Source of the DNA: Chitinophaga ginsengisegetis
Lineage (GTDB): Bacteria > Bacteroidota > Bacteroidia > Chitinophagales > Chitinophagaceae
NCBI RefSeq assembly: GCF_900168065.1
Contig: NZ_FUZZ01000002.1
Span: 806,001-870,000 of the forward strand
Length of the DNA stretch: 64,000 nucleotides
Direction of reading: 5' to 3'
Below, piece by piece: positions 5,643 to 14,543 of this stretch (within the stretch, counting starts at the first letter, position 1; the number at the start of each line of letters is the position of its first letter). The notes under the pieces were generated by a model that saw only the letters and a program-made list of their open reading frames with translations, had not been told where the DNA came from and did no database searches. Made by a program: the position numbers and the translations under genes.

Positions 5643-8600
5643 ATGTTCCTCAACTGCAAAACATTTTTTAGTCTACGCTATGGCACCATGCACGCGGAAA
5701 TGCTGGTGCAGAAAGCACATGAACTCGGTATCGGATCACTGGCACTTACCAATATCAACATCACTTCCGATGCGTGGGAGTTCGTGGCCCTCTGCCGTAA
5801 ACATGATATTAAACCTATACTCGGACTGGAATGCAGAAACGGAAATGATTTTAAATATCTCCTGCTGGCCCGCAACCAGGAAGGCTGGCATCATATCAAT
5901 GTTTTCTTATCCACCCACCTTCAACAGGAAAAACCTTTCCCCGATCAGGCGCCCGTTATCCCGCATACCTGGGTGATCTATGCGCTGGGAACCCGCGCTC
6001 CTGAATCATTAGCGCCTCATGAACTCATTGGTGTAAAACCCTGGCAACGCAATAAATTATTCAGAACAGCTAACACCACACTCCGCGATAAATTGGTGAT
6101 CCTCCAGCCAGTTACCTTCCAGGACAATACCCATTATGAATTACATCAACTGCTGCGTGCCATTGATCAGAATATCCTGATCACACAGCTGGAACCGGCT
6201 ATGACAGGCCATCCGCAGGAACAATTTGTTACGCCCGCTTCACTCGTGGAACACTTCGCCGATTATCCGGACATCGTACAGCGAACCGTGGAAGTGATGG
6301 AAGACTGCCACGTTGAAATGGATATTCATCATTCCATCTCCCGAAATAAAAAATGTTTCCTCGGCAGCGTGGAAGAAGATCGCGCGAAGCTACGGGCGCT
6401 TGCCCTGGAAGGCATGTTATACCGCTATGGCGATGATCATGAAGAAGCCCTTCAACGGATTGAAAAAGAACTGGCCATTGTAGCACAACTAAACTTCGAA
6501 TCTTATTTTCTCATTACCTGGGATATTATCCGCTATGCGCAGGAACGCGAATTCTTTTATGTGGGCCGCGGAAGCGGCGCTAACTCCATTATCGCCTACT
6601 GTATAAAAATTACAGATGTAGATCCGATAGAACTGGATTTATATTTTGAAAGATTTCTGAACCCTTACCGTACTTCGCCACCGGATTTTGATATTGATTT
6701 TTCCTGGCGCGACCGGGACGAAATTATCCGGTACGTTTTTAATAAGTATGGCCCGCAACACACGGCCCTGCTGGGCACCGTAACTACTTTTCAAACCAAC
6801 GCCGTTATCCGCGAGCTGGGAAAAGTATATGGTCTTCCTAAAAAAGAAATCGATAAAATCCTGGAAAATGGCTTCCACGTTAATTTGGAAGCCGATAGCA
6901 TCCATCAGAAAATAGCGTACTTCAGTAACCTGATGGATACGGAAAAAGCATTTCCCAATCACCTCAGTATTCACGCCGGCGGTATCCTCATCAGTGATGC
7001 GCCTATTCACCAGTTCTGCACTACTTACCTGCCGCCCAAAGGCTTTGTAACCGCGCAGCTGGATATGTGGCAGGCGGAAAGAATTGGGCTGTATAAATTC
7101 GATATCCTCAGCCAGCGCGGCCTCGGACATATCCGGGATGCCATTGATATCATCAAAAAAAACCAGGACGTTGATATAGATATCCATGATGTAAAAGCTT
7201 TCCAGGTAGATCCGCTGGTGCGTAAAAATCTGTCCGGTGTAAATACTATCGGGTGTTTTTATATAGAATCGCCCGCTATGCGGCAACTGCTGCTGAAACT
7301 GGGATGCGATGATTATCTCACCCTGGTGGCAGCAAGTTCTATTATCCGCCCCGGCGTAGCGCAATCGGGCATGATGAAACAATATATACATCGCTACCGG
7401 CACCCCGATGAAGTAGTTTATCTCCATCCGATTATCGAGGAATTGCTGAAAGATACCTTCGGGATTATGGTATACCAGGAAGATGTCATTAAAGTAGCAC
7501 ACAAATATGCAGACATGGAGCTGGCGGATGCCGATAGCCTGCGAAGGGCGATGGCAGGGAAATACCGCGGATCCAATGACTTCAGGGATATACAAAAACG
7601 TTTCTTTGATAACTGCGAACGCCTGAAACGGCCACCGGAAGTATCTGCGGAAGTGTGGCGGCAAATTGCCAGCTTTGCTAACTTCTCCTTTTCCAAAGCC
7701 CACTCCGCCAGTTTTGCGGTGGAAAGCTACCAAAGCCTGTACCTCAAAACCTATTTCCCTGCAGAGTTCATGGTGGCTGTTATCAACAATTTCGGCGGCT
7801 TTTATAACCGGGAACTCTATTTCCGGGAATTGCAGAAAACCGGCGTAACACTGCACCCGCCTTGTATCAATCATAGCGATTATGCCACCAATATCACCGG
7901 CCGGGAAGTATACACAGGGCTGATCCACATAGAAGGACTGGAACAATTGCTGGCGGAAAGAATATTAAAAGACCGTGAACAGTATGGCCCGTTTTTACAT
8001 CTCGAAGATTTTACCAGCCGGATTTCACCGGGTCCGGAACAGCTGGAAATACTAATCCGCATTGGCTGTTTCAACTTTACCGGCTACACCAAAAAAGAAT
8101 TATTGTGGAAAAGCAGTTTACTGGTAAGTAAGAAAGAAGTCAATCCACACAGCATTTCCTTGTTTGGCAATACCACCACTGTTAACTGTGAACTGCCCAC
8201 CCTGGCTTATCACGCGCATGAAGATGCCTTTGATGAGATAGATCTGCTGGGCTTTCCGCTGCAATCACCCTTTAAAGTATTGCAGCACGATCAAAGTGCG
8301 TATATGCCTTCCAGTGAGTTCAGCAAAAATATTGGCCAGCCTGTTACCACGCTTGGCTACCTGGTAACCAACAAATTCCTGCGCAGCAGCAAAGGGGAAC
8401 CCATGTGCTTTGGTACATTCCTCGACCGCGACGGCGCATTTATGGATACCATCCATTTTCCTGATAGCCTGCGGCTGTACCCTTTTCAAAAGGGCGGCTT
8501 TTATGTGCTGCAGGGCAGGGTGGCAGAAGAGTACGGCGTAATACAACTGGAAATCAATAAGATGTGGAAGATTGGTTATTTTGAAGATAAAAAGCCTTAA
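5643..8600 (+). CDS. dnaE: second, DnaE2-like DNA polymerase III alpha subunit
   Basis: A C-family polymerase of 985 aa, shorter than the usual replicative DnaE (about 1150-1200 aa). The N-terminal PHP domain (1-~230) begins NCKTFFSLRYGTMHAEML, where the HxH-type metal ligands of active PHP domains are replaced, so proofreading is unlikely. The catalytic core is intact: YVGRGSGANSIIAYC (about 306-320) and PDFDIDF (347-353). A helix-hairpin-helix region and an OB fold (about 880-980) follow. It is translationally close to dinB and should function as an error-prone partner in induced mutagenesis, as DnaE2 does with ImuB elsewhere (established for those systems, inferred here). Confidence 0.92.
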   Translation: MFLNCKTFFSLRYGTMHAEMLVQKAHELGIGSLALTNINITSDAWEFVALCRKHDIKPILGLECRNGNDFKYLLLARNQEGWHHINVFLSTHLQQEKPFPDQAPVIPHTWVIYALGTRAPESLAPHELIGVKPWQRNKLFRTANTTLRDKLVILQPVTFQDNTHYELHQLLRAIDQNILITQLEPAMTGHPQEQFVTPASLVEHFADYPDIVQRTVEVMEDCHVEMDIHHSISRNKKCFLGSVEEDRAKLRALALEGMLYRYGDDHEEALQRIEKELAIVAQLNFESYFLITWDIIRYAQEREFFYVGRGSGANSIIAYCIKITDVDPIELDLYFERFLNPYRTSPPDFDIDFSWRDRDEIIRYVFNKYGPQHTALLGTVTTFQTNAVIRELGKVYGLPKKEIDKILENGFHVNLEADSIHQKIAYFSNLMDTEKAFPNHLSIHAGGILISDAPIHQFCTTYLPPKGFVTAQLDMWQAERIGLYKFDILSQRGLGHIRDAIDIIKKNQDVDIDIHDVKAFQVDPLVRKNLSGVNTIGCFYIESPAMRQLLLKLGCDDYLTLVAASSIIRPGVAQSGMMKQYIHRYRHPDEVVYLHPIIEELLKDTFGIMVYQEDVIKVAHKYADMELADADSLRRAMAGKYRGSNDFRDIQKRFFDNCERLKRPPEVSAEVWRQIASFANFSFSKAHSASFAVESYQSLYLKTYFPAEFMVAVINNFGGFYNRELYFRELQKTGVTLHPPCINHSDYATNITGREVYTGLIHIEGLEQLLAERILKDREQYGPFLHLEDFTSRISPGPEQLEILIRIGCFNFTGYTKKELLWKSSLLVSKKEVNPHSISLFGNTTTVNCELPTLAYHAHEDAFDEIDLLGFPLQSPFKVLQHDQSAYMPSSEFSKNIGQPVTTLGYLVTNKFLRSSKGEPMCFGTFLDRDGAFMDTIHFPDSLRLYPFQKGGFYVLQGRVAEEYGVIQLEINKMWKIGYFEDKKP

Positions 8601-8602
8601 TT

Positions 8603-8637
8603 CCGACAATTTGTTGTATTTTTGTGACAAATGTCGG
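8603..8637. promoter_or_regulatory. promoter and inverted-repeat operator of the toxin-antitoxin operon
   Basis: An imperfect inverted repeat (CCGACAATTTGT at 8603-8614; ACAAATGTCGG at 8627-8637, one extra base in the left arm) flanks a perfect -7 box TATTTTTG (8617-8624). A smaller palindrome TTTGTGACAAA sits at 8621-8631. The layout is typical of antitoxin autoregulation. Confidence 0.6.
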
Positions 8638-8641
8638 GTAT

Positions 8642-9100
8642 ATGAAACACGTAAAAGGATACCGCGTGCAGGAAAATGCATTATTGATAGTAGAGCAGCC
8701 AGGAGGAGGAGCGGCATATATTGCCGGTAGTGGCTACTTTGATTTTATACAGCTTTCCCGCAGTGGAATTATTAAAAGAGCTTTATTGAATCTGAGCAGG
8801 CAGCTGTCTTTTTCTTTATCAGAGCTGGCGCAGGTAGTACATGTGTCAGAAAGAACGCTGCAACGCTATGCAGACGACGAGAAATTGTCTGCCGACACGT
8901 CTGAACGTGCTATTTTACTTTCCCAGCTTTACCAGCGCGGTACCGAAGTATTTGGCCAGCTGGAAAACTTCAAGGAATGGATGAGAACTCCGTTACCTGC
9001 CTTCAACTATCAAACCCCTATTTCGCTTTTAGATACCACCTTTGGGTTTCAGCTTATCCAGGATGAGCTGGGGCGCATTGAGCATGGCATCTTTGCATAA
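8642..9100 (+). CDS. antitoxin of the Xre/MbcA/ParS (DUF2384) family
   Basis: A 152-aa antitoxin. The N-terminal half carries an Xre-like helix-turn-helix (SLSELAQVVHVSERTLQRYA) and the C-terminal half the toxin-binding domain (SQLYQRGTEVFGQLENFKEW, then TPISLLDTTFGFQLIQDELG). A GTG 18 bp upstream is in frame, but it coincides with the end of the -7 box, so the ATG at 8642 is preferred. The gene precedes a RES-domain toxin by 18 bp. In this family the antitoxin neutralises the toxin and usually represses the operon; the inverted repeat over the promoter fits that. Confidence 0.9.
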   Translation: MKHVKGYRVQENALLIVEQPGGGAAYIAGSGYFDFIQLSRSGIIKRALLNLSRQLSFSLSELAQVVHVSERTLQRYADDEKLSADTSERAILLSQLYQRGTEVFGQLENFKEWMRTPLPAFNYQTPISLLDTTFGFQLIQDELGRIEHGIFA

Positions 9101-9118
9101 ATCTACGAAACCATCAAC

Positions 9119-9577
9119 ATGGAAGTATACAGGATCAGTAAGTGCGCTTACATCAATGATCTGAGTGGAACAGGTGCGCGCCTGTATGGAGGCCGCTGGA
9201 ACAGCCCGGGGCATGCTATTGTGTACACTGCCGGCAGCAGGGCGTTATCGGCGCTGGAAGTACTGGTGCACATTCCACTGAAAAATATAGTACAGGATTT
9301 CTGCATCGCTACCCTGCAGATCCCCGATAACATTGCCATTAAAGTACTCACCAAACATGATCTGCCCTCCGGCTGGCAATCACTGGCGCCTTCACCGGAG
9401 CTGCAATGTATCGGAGATGAATGGATAGACACCGCTAAATACGCCGTACTCCGGATTCCATCCGTGGTAATTGCAGATGAATATAACTACCTGATCAACC
9501 CGCTGCATCCCGATGCAGTAAATATTACCATCCTGAATACGCAACCCTTCGTTTTTGATCAGCGGTTGAAAAAATAA
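9119..9577 (+). CDS. RES-domain toxin (NAD+-depleting)
   Basis: A 152-aa RES-family toxin. Family features are visible: Arg5, the GARLYGGRWNSPG motif with Arg26, Tyr36 and Glu47 in ALEVLVH, and the terminal VVIADEYNYLINPLHPDA block. Characterised RES toxins (MbcT, Res) degrade NAD+ and stop growth. The length equals the family norm and no active-site residue appears lost. It forms a canonical two-gene operon with the upstream antitoxin and abuts the lysC terminator on the other strand. Confidence 0.92.
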   Translation: MEVYRISKCAYINDLSGTGARLYGGRWNSPGHAIVYTAGSRALSALEVLVHIPLKNIVQDFCIATLQIPDNIAIKVLTKHDLPSGWQSLAPSPELQCIGDEWIDTAKYAVLRIPSVVIADEYNYLINPLHPDAVNITILNTQPFVFDQRLKK

Positions 9578-9606
9578 AAAAAGCAGCGAAGTAATCTCCG
9601 CTGCAT
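9578..9606 (-). terminator. terminator of the DUF3467-dehydrogenase-lysC transcript
   Basis: Minus-strand stem GCAGCG / CGCTGC (9604-9599 with 9588-9583), followed by seven U. It lies between the stop codons of the RES gene and lysC. Confidence 0.75.
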
Positions 9607-9627
9607 TTCTATGTAAAGTCGTTTTTC

Positions 9628-10950
9628 CTATTCCAGGCCAAACAATCCTTTATTCAATACCTGCAAGGTTTTCTCTTTAAACTGACCATTGATCAGGATA
9701 GAGATGTTATGCCTGCTGCCACCATAGGAAATCATGCGCAAAGGAATTTCTTCTATCGCATCAAATAATTTGGTGATAATGGAAGGAGTTGCCGCCACTT
9801 CGTTACCAACAATGGAAACGATTGTTTGGTGGTAGTCCAGTTCCACGGTACCAAAAGGTTGCAGCTCTTTCAGGATCTGATCGAGGTACTGCTGGTTATC
9901 GATGGTGATAGATACCGCTACTTCAGAAGTAGTGATCATATCGATCGGGGTGCGGTATTTCTCAAATATTTCAAAAATCTTACGGAGGAAGCCATATGCC
10001 AACAACATGCGGCTGGACTTGATCTTAATAGCAATGATACCATCTTTTGCAGCAATAGCCTTTACACCGTTGCCGTTAGGCATTTCAGTGATGATAGTGC
10101 CTTTTGCTTCGGGTTGCATGGTGTTCAGCAATTTCACCGGGATGTTGAAATGCTGTGCAGGCCAGATAGAAGCAGGGTGAAGGATCTTGGCGCCAAAGTA
10201 AGCCAGTTCCGCTGCTTCATCAAAGGAGAGCTGATCAATCGGGAAAGTTTTCTTCACCACCCGCGGATCGTTGTTGTGCATACCGTCGATATCCGTCCAG
10301 ATCTGTACTTCATCTGCCTGGATAGCAGCGCCGATCAGGGAAGCAGAGTAATCGCTACCACCACGTTTCAGGTTATCCACTTCGCCCCTGGCGTTGCGGC
10401 AAATATATCCCTGGGTGATAAAGATATGCTGCCCTTTATGCTGACTGATCAGGTTAGCCAGTTTAATTTTAATCTTTGGAATTTCCGGTTCTTCGTATTC
10501 GTCGATGCTCATGAAATCCAGCGCGGGTAATAATACCGCGGGAATACCGGCTTCTTCGAGATATACGCAGAAAAGACGTGTAGACAATAACTCTCCCTGT
10601 GCAAGGATATCTTTATTCAGTGCTTCATTGAAAGATATCTTCAGGATGATATTCAGAAATTCGAAGTGTTCATCAACAATAGCCTTTGCATTTGCGCGGC
10701 CGGCTTCCTTCTTCACCAGGTCGTTGCAAAAGGTCCGGTAATGGCTTTCCAGCTTGTCTATCTGCTGCTTCGCCTGCTCCTTCTTACCTTCTGACAGCGA
10801 CTGACTGATTTCCACGAGGGAATTTGTGGTGCCTGACAGTGCAGAGAGGACCACAATTTTCTGATCATTATCTGCTGTGATCAGTTGCGATACCGACTGC
10901 ATACGCTCTGGTTTTCCCACGGAGGTTCCACCAAATTTTAACACTTTCAT
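9628..10950 (-). CDS. lysC: aspartate kinase (monofunctional)
   Basis: Phosphorylates L-aspartate, the first step to lysine, threonine and methionine. The 440-aa protein has the kinase signature at the start (KVLKFGGTSVGKPERM), the substrate/nucleotide motif RGGSDYSASLIGAA and WTDIDGMHNNDPRVV, then two ACT domains from about 290 (IAIKIKSSRML; TIVSIVGNEVA) for feedback control. There is no homoserine dehydrogenase domain. It ends a probable three-gene transcript with the dehydrogenase and DUF3467 genes (gap of 79 bp upstream). Confidence 0.95.
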   Translation of the reverse strand: MKVLKFGGTSVGKPERMQSVSQLITADNDQKIVVLSALSGTTNSLVEISQSLSEGKKEQAKQQIDKLESHYRTFCNDLVKKEAGRANAKAIVDEHFEFLNIILKISFNEALNKDILAQGELLSTRLFCVYLEEAGIPAVLLPALDFMSIDEYEEPEIPKIKIKLANLISQHKGQHIFITQGYICRNARGEVDNLKRGGSDYSASLIGAAIQADEVQIWTDIDGMHNNDPRVVKKTFPIDQLSFDEAAELAYFGAKILHPASIWPAQHFNIPVKLLNTMQPEAKGTIITEMPNGNGVKAIAAKDGIIAIKIKSSRMLLAYGFLRKIFEIFEKYRTPIDMITTSEVAVSITIDNQQYLDQILKELQPFGTVELDYHQTIVSIVGNEVAATPSIITKLFDAIEEIPLRMISYGGSRHNISILINGQFKEKTLQVLNKGLFGLE

Positions 10951-11029
10951 CTGAATGTTTATTTTTGCTTTAGCTACCTGAAACGCTGCATCAGCCTCAT
11001 TCCGGGTGTTTTTTATGAACGATTGTGAA

Positions 11030-12103
11030 TTAAAAATTCAAATTAAATTTAGCAGCAACTTCCTGCATATCCTTCACCACGGGCGCTATTACGGGAATAC
11101 CCTTTTCCAGCCGCTCCTGATGCATTTCTCTTTCAGGATCTCCGGGGATCAGTACTTTTTTCCCGGCTACCGGCTCTGCTGCGCGGAAGCGATTGATCCA
11201 GGTATCCATGTTGGTCTTGAACTCTTCTGCCGGACGGAACGCATCTACACGCATGGCGCCAAAGAAATGTCCCAGTCCCTCTCCTACCGGATCCGGCGCC
11301 AGCGGGAGAAAGCTCACAAAAGGCGGCGCCCACGGGCCATAATTGGCGCCTGAAAGAACGGCCGAAAATATATCAACAATTGCTCCCAAACAATACCCTT
11401 TATGACTTCCATGCTCGCGATCGCCGCCCAAAGGCAGCAAAGCCCCGCCATTCTTGAGTTCATGAGGATTGTTACTTGGGTTCCCTTCTTTATCCTGGAT
11501 CCAACCGTAAGGAGCTTCTTCATTTTTGCGCTGCAGGATCTCCAGTTTTCCGTTGGCTGCAGTGGTGGTGGCAAAATCCGCCACAAATGCCGGCTGCTCT
11601 TTTGCGGGAATGGCTACTGCAATCGGATTGGTTCCCAGCATCCGTTCGGTGGAAAAGGTAGGTGCTACCAGCGGACTGGCGTTTGTCATAGCCATACCAA
11701 TCATATCCTGGTCCAGCGCTTTCATGGCGTGGTAACCTGCAATACCAAAGTGGTTGGAGTTTTTCACACTAACCCAGCCGGTACCAACGGCAGCAGCCTT
11801 TTGCATGGCTACTTCCATTGCATAGGGCGCTACTACGAGGCCCAGGCCCGCATCTCCGTCAATAACCGCCGTGCTTGGGGTTTCGTGTACTATCCGGATA
11901 TTAGGCTTAGTGTTGATCCGCTTAGCCTCCCATAAACGAACATAGCCCGATAAGCGGGCTATTCCATGAGAATCGATACCTCTTAAATCTGCCGATACCA
12001 GCACTTCACTGGCCAGGGCTGCATGTTCCAGGCTGCACCCCATGTGAATAAATACTTCCCTGGTAAATTCTCTCAAATGATGATAAGAAAAAATATGTTC
12101 CAT
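11030..12103 (-). CDS. malate/L-lactate dehydrogenase family oxidoreductase (type 2)
   Basis: A 357-aa NAD(P)-dependent dehydrogenase of the malate/ureidoglycolate/sulfolactate group. Recognisable blocks are the substrate region ADLRGIDSHGIARL, SVKNSNHFGIAGYHA, the NPIAVAIPA loop and REHGSHKGYCLGAIVDI. Family members act on malate, L-lactate, ureidoglycolate or sulfolactate; sequence alone does not decide. A sulfolactate role is worth keeping in mind because phosphosulfolactate synthase is encoded 39 kb away. It follows the DUF3467 gene by 11 bp. Confidence 0.85.
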   Translation of the reverse strand: MEHIFSYHHLREFTREVFIHMGCSLEHAALASEVLVSADLRGIDSHGIARLSGYVRLWEAKRINTKPNIRIVHETPSTAVIDGDAGLGLVVAPYAMEVAMQKAAAVGTGWVSVKNSNHFGIAGYHAMKALDQDMIGMAMTNASPLVAPTFSTERMLGTNPIAVAIPAKEQPAFVADFATTTAANGKLEILQRKNEEAPYGWIQDKEGNPSNNPHELKNGGALLPLGGDREHGSHKGYCLGAIVDIFSAVLSGANYGPWAPPFVSFLPLAPDPVGEGLGHFFGAMRVDAFRPAEEFKTNMDTWINRFRAAEPVAGKKVLIPGDPEREMHQERLEKGIPVIAPVVKDMQEVAAKFNLNF

Positions 12104-12114
12104 CTGTCAACAAG

Positions 12115-12429
12115 TTAGGCCTGAGCGGTGGGTCCACCAAAATTCAATGGTACCGATACCTGCTCCTGATCCTGAATCGGGCCGTGTACAGATTCGTATT
12201 TCTTAATATTATCAAGCATGGCTTTCATAAAACGCTTCGCATGCTGCGGCGTGAGGATAATACGGGATTTCACCTTAGCCTTTGGCAGACCGGGCATCAC
12301 GTTCACAAAGTCTACCACAAATTCGGCATTTGAATGAGTGATGATGGCGAGATTGGCGTATTGTCCCTCGGCGATTTCTTCATTCAACTCTATATTAAGC
12401 TGATTCTGTTCTTCATGCTGATTTTCCAT
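12115..12429 (-). CDS. DUF3467 protein
   Basis: A 104-aa soluble protein of the DUF3467 family, widespread in Bacteroidota and of unknown function. The core EGQYANLAIITHSNAEFVVDF followed by KVKSRIILTPQHAKRFMKAML is characteristic. It heads a likely operon with the dehydrogenase and aspartate kinase. A perfect -7 box TATTTTTG lies 20 bp upstream. Confidence 0.85.
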   Translation of the reverse strand: MENQHEEQNQLNIELNEEIAEGQYANLAIITHSNAEFVVDFVNVMPGLPKAKVKSRIILTPQHAKRFMKAMLDNIKKYESVHGPIQDQEQVSVPLNFGGPTAQA

Positions 12430-12448
12430 GTTGTATGATTTAGCCGTA

Positions 12449-12456
12449 CAAAAATA
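12449..12456 (-). promoter_or_regulatory. -7 promoter box of the DUF3467 gene
   Basis: TATTTTTG on the minus strand matches TAnnTTTG and ends 19 bp before the ATG at 12429. Confidence 0.5.
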
Positions 12457-12457
12457 G

Positions 12458-12492
12458 AAAAAGAGGACTCAAATGAGCCCTCTTTTTTTATA
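12458..12492 (-). terminator. terminator of the susC-susD-lipoprotein operon
   Basis: Stem of 11 bp with one wobble (12461-12471 and 12474-12484). On the minus strand it is followed by TTTTTCTATTTTTG. It also has a T7 run on the plus strand. The minus-strand T run partly overlaps the DUF3467 promoter. Confidence 0.75.
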
Positions 12493-12511
12493 AACAGCGG
12501 ATTGACCGGTA

Positions 12512-12997
12512 TTAATAGTCGTCTTCGTCGAACTTGGTTCGCAGGATACCCGCCACTACGTACTTATTGCCGGGATCGGAAGATATTTGCAGTTCCATGT
12601 AAATACTGTCCGTTGTGTGCCCGCCCTTTGATTTTCCACCGTTAGGGAAAACTTTTCCGGCAGTAATGGTAACGGTGGCGTCGCTGTTCTCGTCTTTAGC
12701 GTTGGTGGCGCTGAAAGTAAGATCAGCTAAATTTACGTCTACCTTCGACTGAAAGTCGAATCCCAGGCCCGCATCCTGTATCCACAGCTGCTTTCCGTCG
12801 TCGGCAGCGGTGTTGAAGGTATTGATCTGTACATGATCCCCGTCAATCTGGGGCGCGCCGTTGAGCGTCATGGTTACCCACCAGGTACCGGCCATTTTCA
12901 CTACCTGTGTATTCTTCACGTCCGGCAATTCCTTTTTACAGGAAGAAAAAAGAACAGCACCCACCAGCAGCAATCCTGTGATATATTGTTTATTCAT
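12512..12997 (-). CDS. small SusD-associated lipoprotein
   Basis: A 161-aa lipoprotein: signal peptide with lipobox LFSSC at about residues 15-19, then a predicted beta-rich domain (MAGTWWVTMTLNGAPQIDGD; FDFQSKVDVNLADLTFSA). It resembles the lipocalin-like or lipid-binding accessory lipoproteins found behind SusCD pairs; the exact family was not certain. An in-frame ATG 12 bp upstream (MRTIM) is also possible. It starts 36 bp after the susD stop and is last in the operon. Confidence 0.8.
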   Translation of the reverse strand: MNKQYITGLLLVGAVLFSSCKKELPDVKNTQVVKMAGTWWVTMTLNGAPQIDGDHVQINTFNTAADDGKQLWIQDAGLGFDFQSKVDVNLADLTFSATNAKDENSDATVTITAGKVFPNGGKSKGGHTTDSIYMELQISSDPGNKYVVAGILRTKFDEDDY

Positions 12998-13033
12998 TAT
13001 TGTTCTCATGGTAATTATTTTAAACCGTTAACA

Positions 13034-14524
13034 TTATAAAGCCCACCAAACCTTTTGATAAATAGGTACTTCCGCTGGTGTATTACTATTTCTGCTCCTT
13101 TCCACATCCGGGAATACCAGGCGTTTAGGGAATTTACCAGCGCCGGTAACACCGTTACGGGAATATACCAGCTGGCCTGGGATGTAAGATGGATCAGTGG
13201 AATATACCGGGCTGTACTTAGGATAACCTGTTCTGTTTTGTTCCAGGAACCCTTCCAGTGCATGTGTACCCGGGAAAGAAGCCCATTTCTGCGTAATGAT
13301 GGCTTCGAGCTTTTTATCAAAAGTAGCCCCTGTTGGGTATGCATATACCCGGCCGGCCTGAATGAAGGTATCAGCACTTAATTTGTATTGCTGAAATGCA
13401 GCCTGCACGCCTGCATCATAATAGGCTTTCGCTTTGGTACCTCCGAAATAACGTTCGTCTGCTTCTGCCAGCATAAGATTGGTTTCAGCCCTGGAAATGA
13501 GATAAGCCGTATCAAGAGGCGTTTGCCTGAAGATAGCCGCTACGTTATAAGTAGGCGACAAACTGGTGAAGTCTCCCTGGTTAATACCATAATAAACACC
13601 TCTTGCAGCACCCGGTGCACGGAAGATTTTGTTCATCCGTGAATCCTTATTTTTCTGTAACCACGACATCATGGTATAGCTCGCGCGGATGTTGGTAGTA
13701 GTATTCAGGCTGCGGATATTTGATTCATATAACGGGTTGTCCTGGCCCGGTGCATCTTTAAATGTGCTGTAGGAGGCATCCACATCTGTGAGGAACTCAG
13801 CGCCGCTGTTAATCAGCTCCGTGATCTTTGTTCTTGCCAGAGTTGGATTTACATTCACCATACGCAGGTACATTTTTAATTTCAGCGTATTGGCAAACTT
13901 TACCCATTTATCCATATCTCCCTTATAAATAATATCCTGTGCTGCATTCTCATCAAGGATGGTAACAGTCAGATCTTTGGATAATGCGATATCCAGATCT
14001 CTCAGCAACCAGGAGTAGATACTATCGCCCCGGTCAAACTTCGGCTGCAGTTGGTTTAATCCGCCAAATGCTTCCTGGTAAGGTACCTGGTCGTACAGGT
14101 CTACCAATATCTGGTAAGAATAGGCTTTCATTACCGTTCCCATCAAACCAAAACTATAATCGTGCAGGCTGTCGCACAATTTGAGCATCAGGCTGTAATC
14201 CTGCAGTGCACCGGAAAACATCTGCGTATACAACGCATTGTAGTCTGTACGCTGGATATTATACGCATCAATGGTTTTGTACTGGTTGGAGGCATTACTT
14301 TGTGTCCAGTATTGCGACCAGATACCACCAATAACAGCGCCATCAGTACCGGCACATGATACAGTAGACATTACCGCCGGCGGAAACAACACATAAGGCG
14401 TAGCCCGCTCCAACGGTGGGTTATTCGGATCGTTGTTGATATCCAGGTTCTTCTTACAGGAGGCGCCCAACAAAAGCACCGCTGAAAGCAGGAGGAGAAT
14501 ATATTGATTGTTGTACGTTTTCAT
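13034..14524 (-). CDS. SusD/RagB-like outer-membrane nutrient-binding lipoprotein
   Basis: A 496-aa surface lipoprotein of the SusD-like group 2 type (the QYW-, LMLKLCDSLHDYSFGLMGT and KAYSYQILVDLYDQVPY blocks). The lipobox LLGASC lies near residue 23. TPR-like helices carry the fold; the region DQVPYQEAFGG is family-typical. It works as the lid on the SusC transporter. It lies 19 bp after susC. No glycoside hydrolase or peptidase gene is adjacent, so the substrate cannot be inferred. Confidence 0.93.
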   Translation of the reverse strand: MKTYNNQYILLLLSAVLLLGASCKKNLDINNDPNNPPLERATPYVLFPPAVMSTVSCAGTDGAVIGGIWSQYWTQSNASNQYKTIDAYNIQRTDYNALYTQMFSGALQDYSLMLKLCDSLHDYSFGLMGTVMKAYSYQILVDLYDQVPYQEAFGGLNQLQPKFDRGDSIYSWLLRDLDIALSKDLTVTILDENAAQDIIYKGDMDKWVKFANTLKLKMYLRMVNVNPTLARTKITELINSGAEFLTDVDASYSTFKDAPGQDNPLYESNIRSLNTTTNIRASYTMMSWLQKNKDSRMNKIFRAPGAARGVYYGINQGDFTSLSPTYNVAAIFRQTPLDTAYLISRAETNLMLAEADERYFGGTKAKAYYDAGVQAAFQQYKLSADTFIQAGRVYAYPTGATFDKKLEAIITQKWASFPGTHALEGFLEQNRTGYPKYSPVYSTDPSYIPGQLVYSRNGVTGAGKFPKRLVFPDVERSRNSNTPAEVPIYQKVWWAL

Positions 14525-14543
14525 GATATCAGAATTTAAAAGA

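Noticed and set aside
6639-7946. A 435-codon open frame on the minus strand inside dnaE
   Set aside because: It lies wholly opposite the catalytic core of a well conserved polymerase gene, resembles no protein family and has no promoter; it is a by-product of codon use in dnaE.
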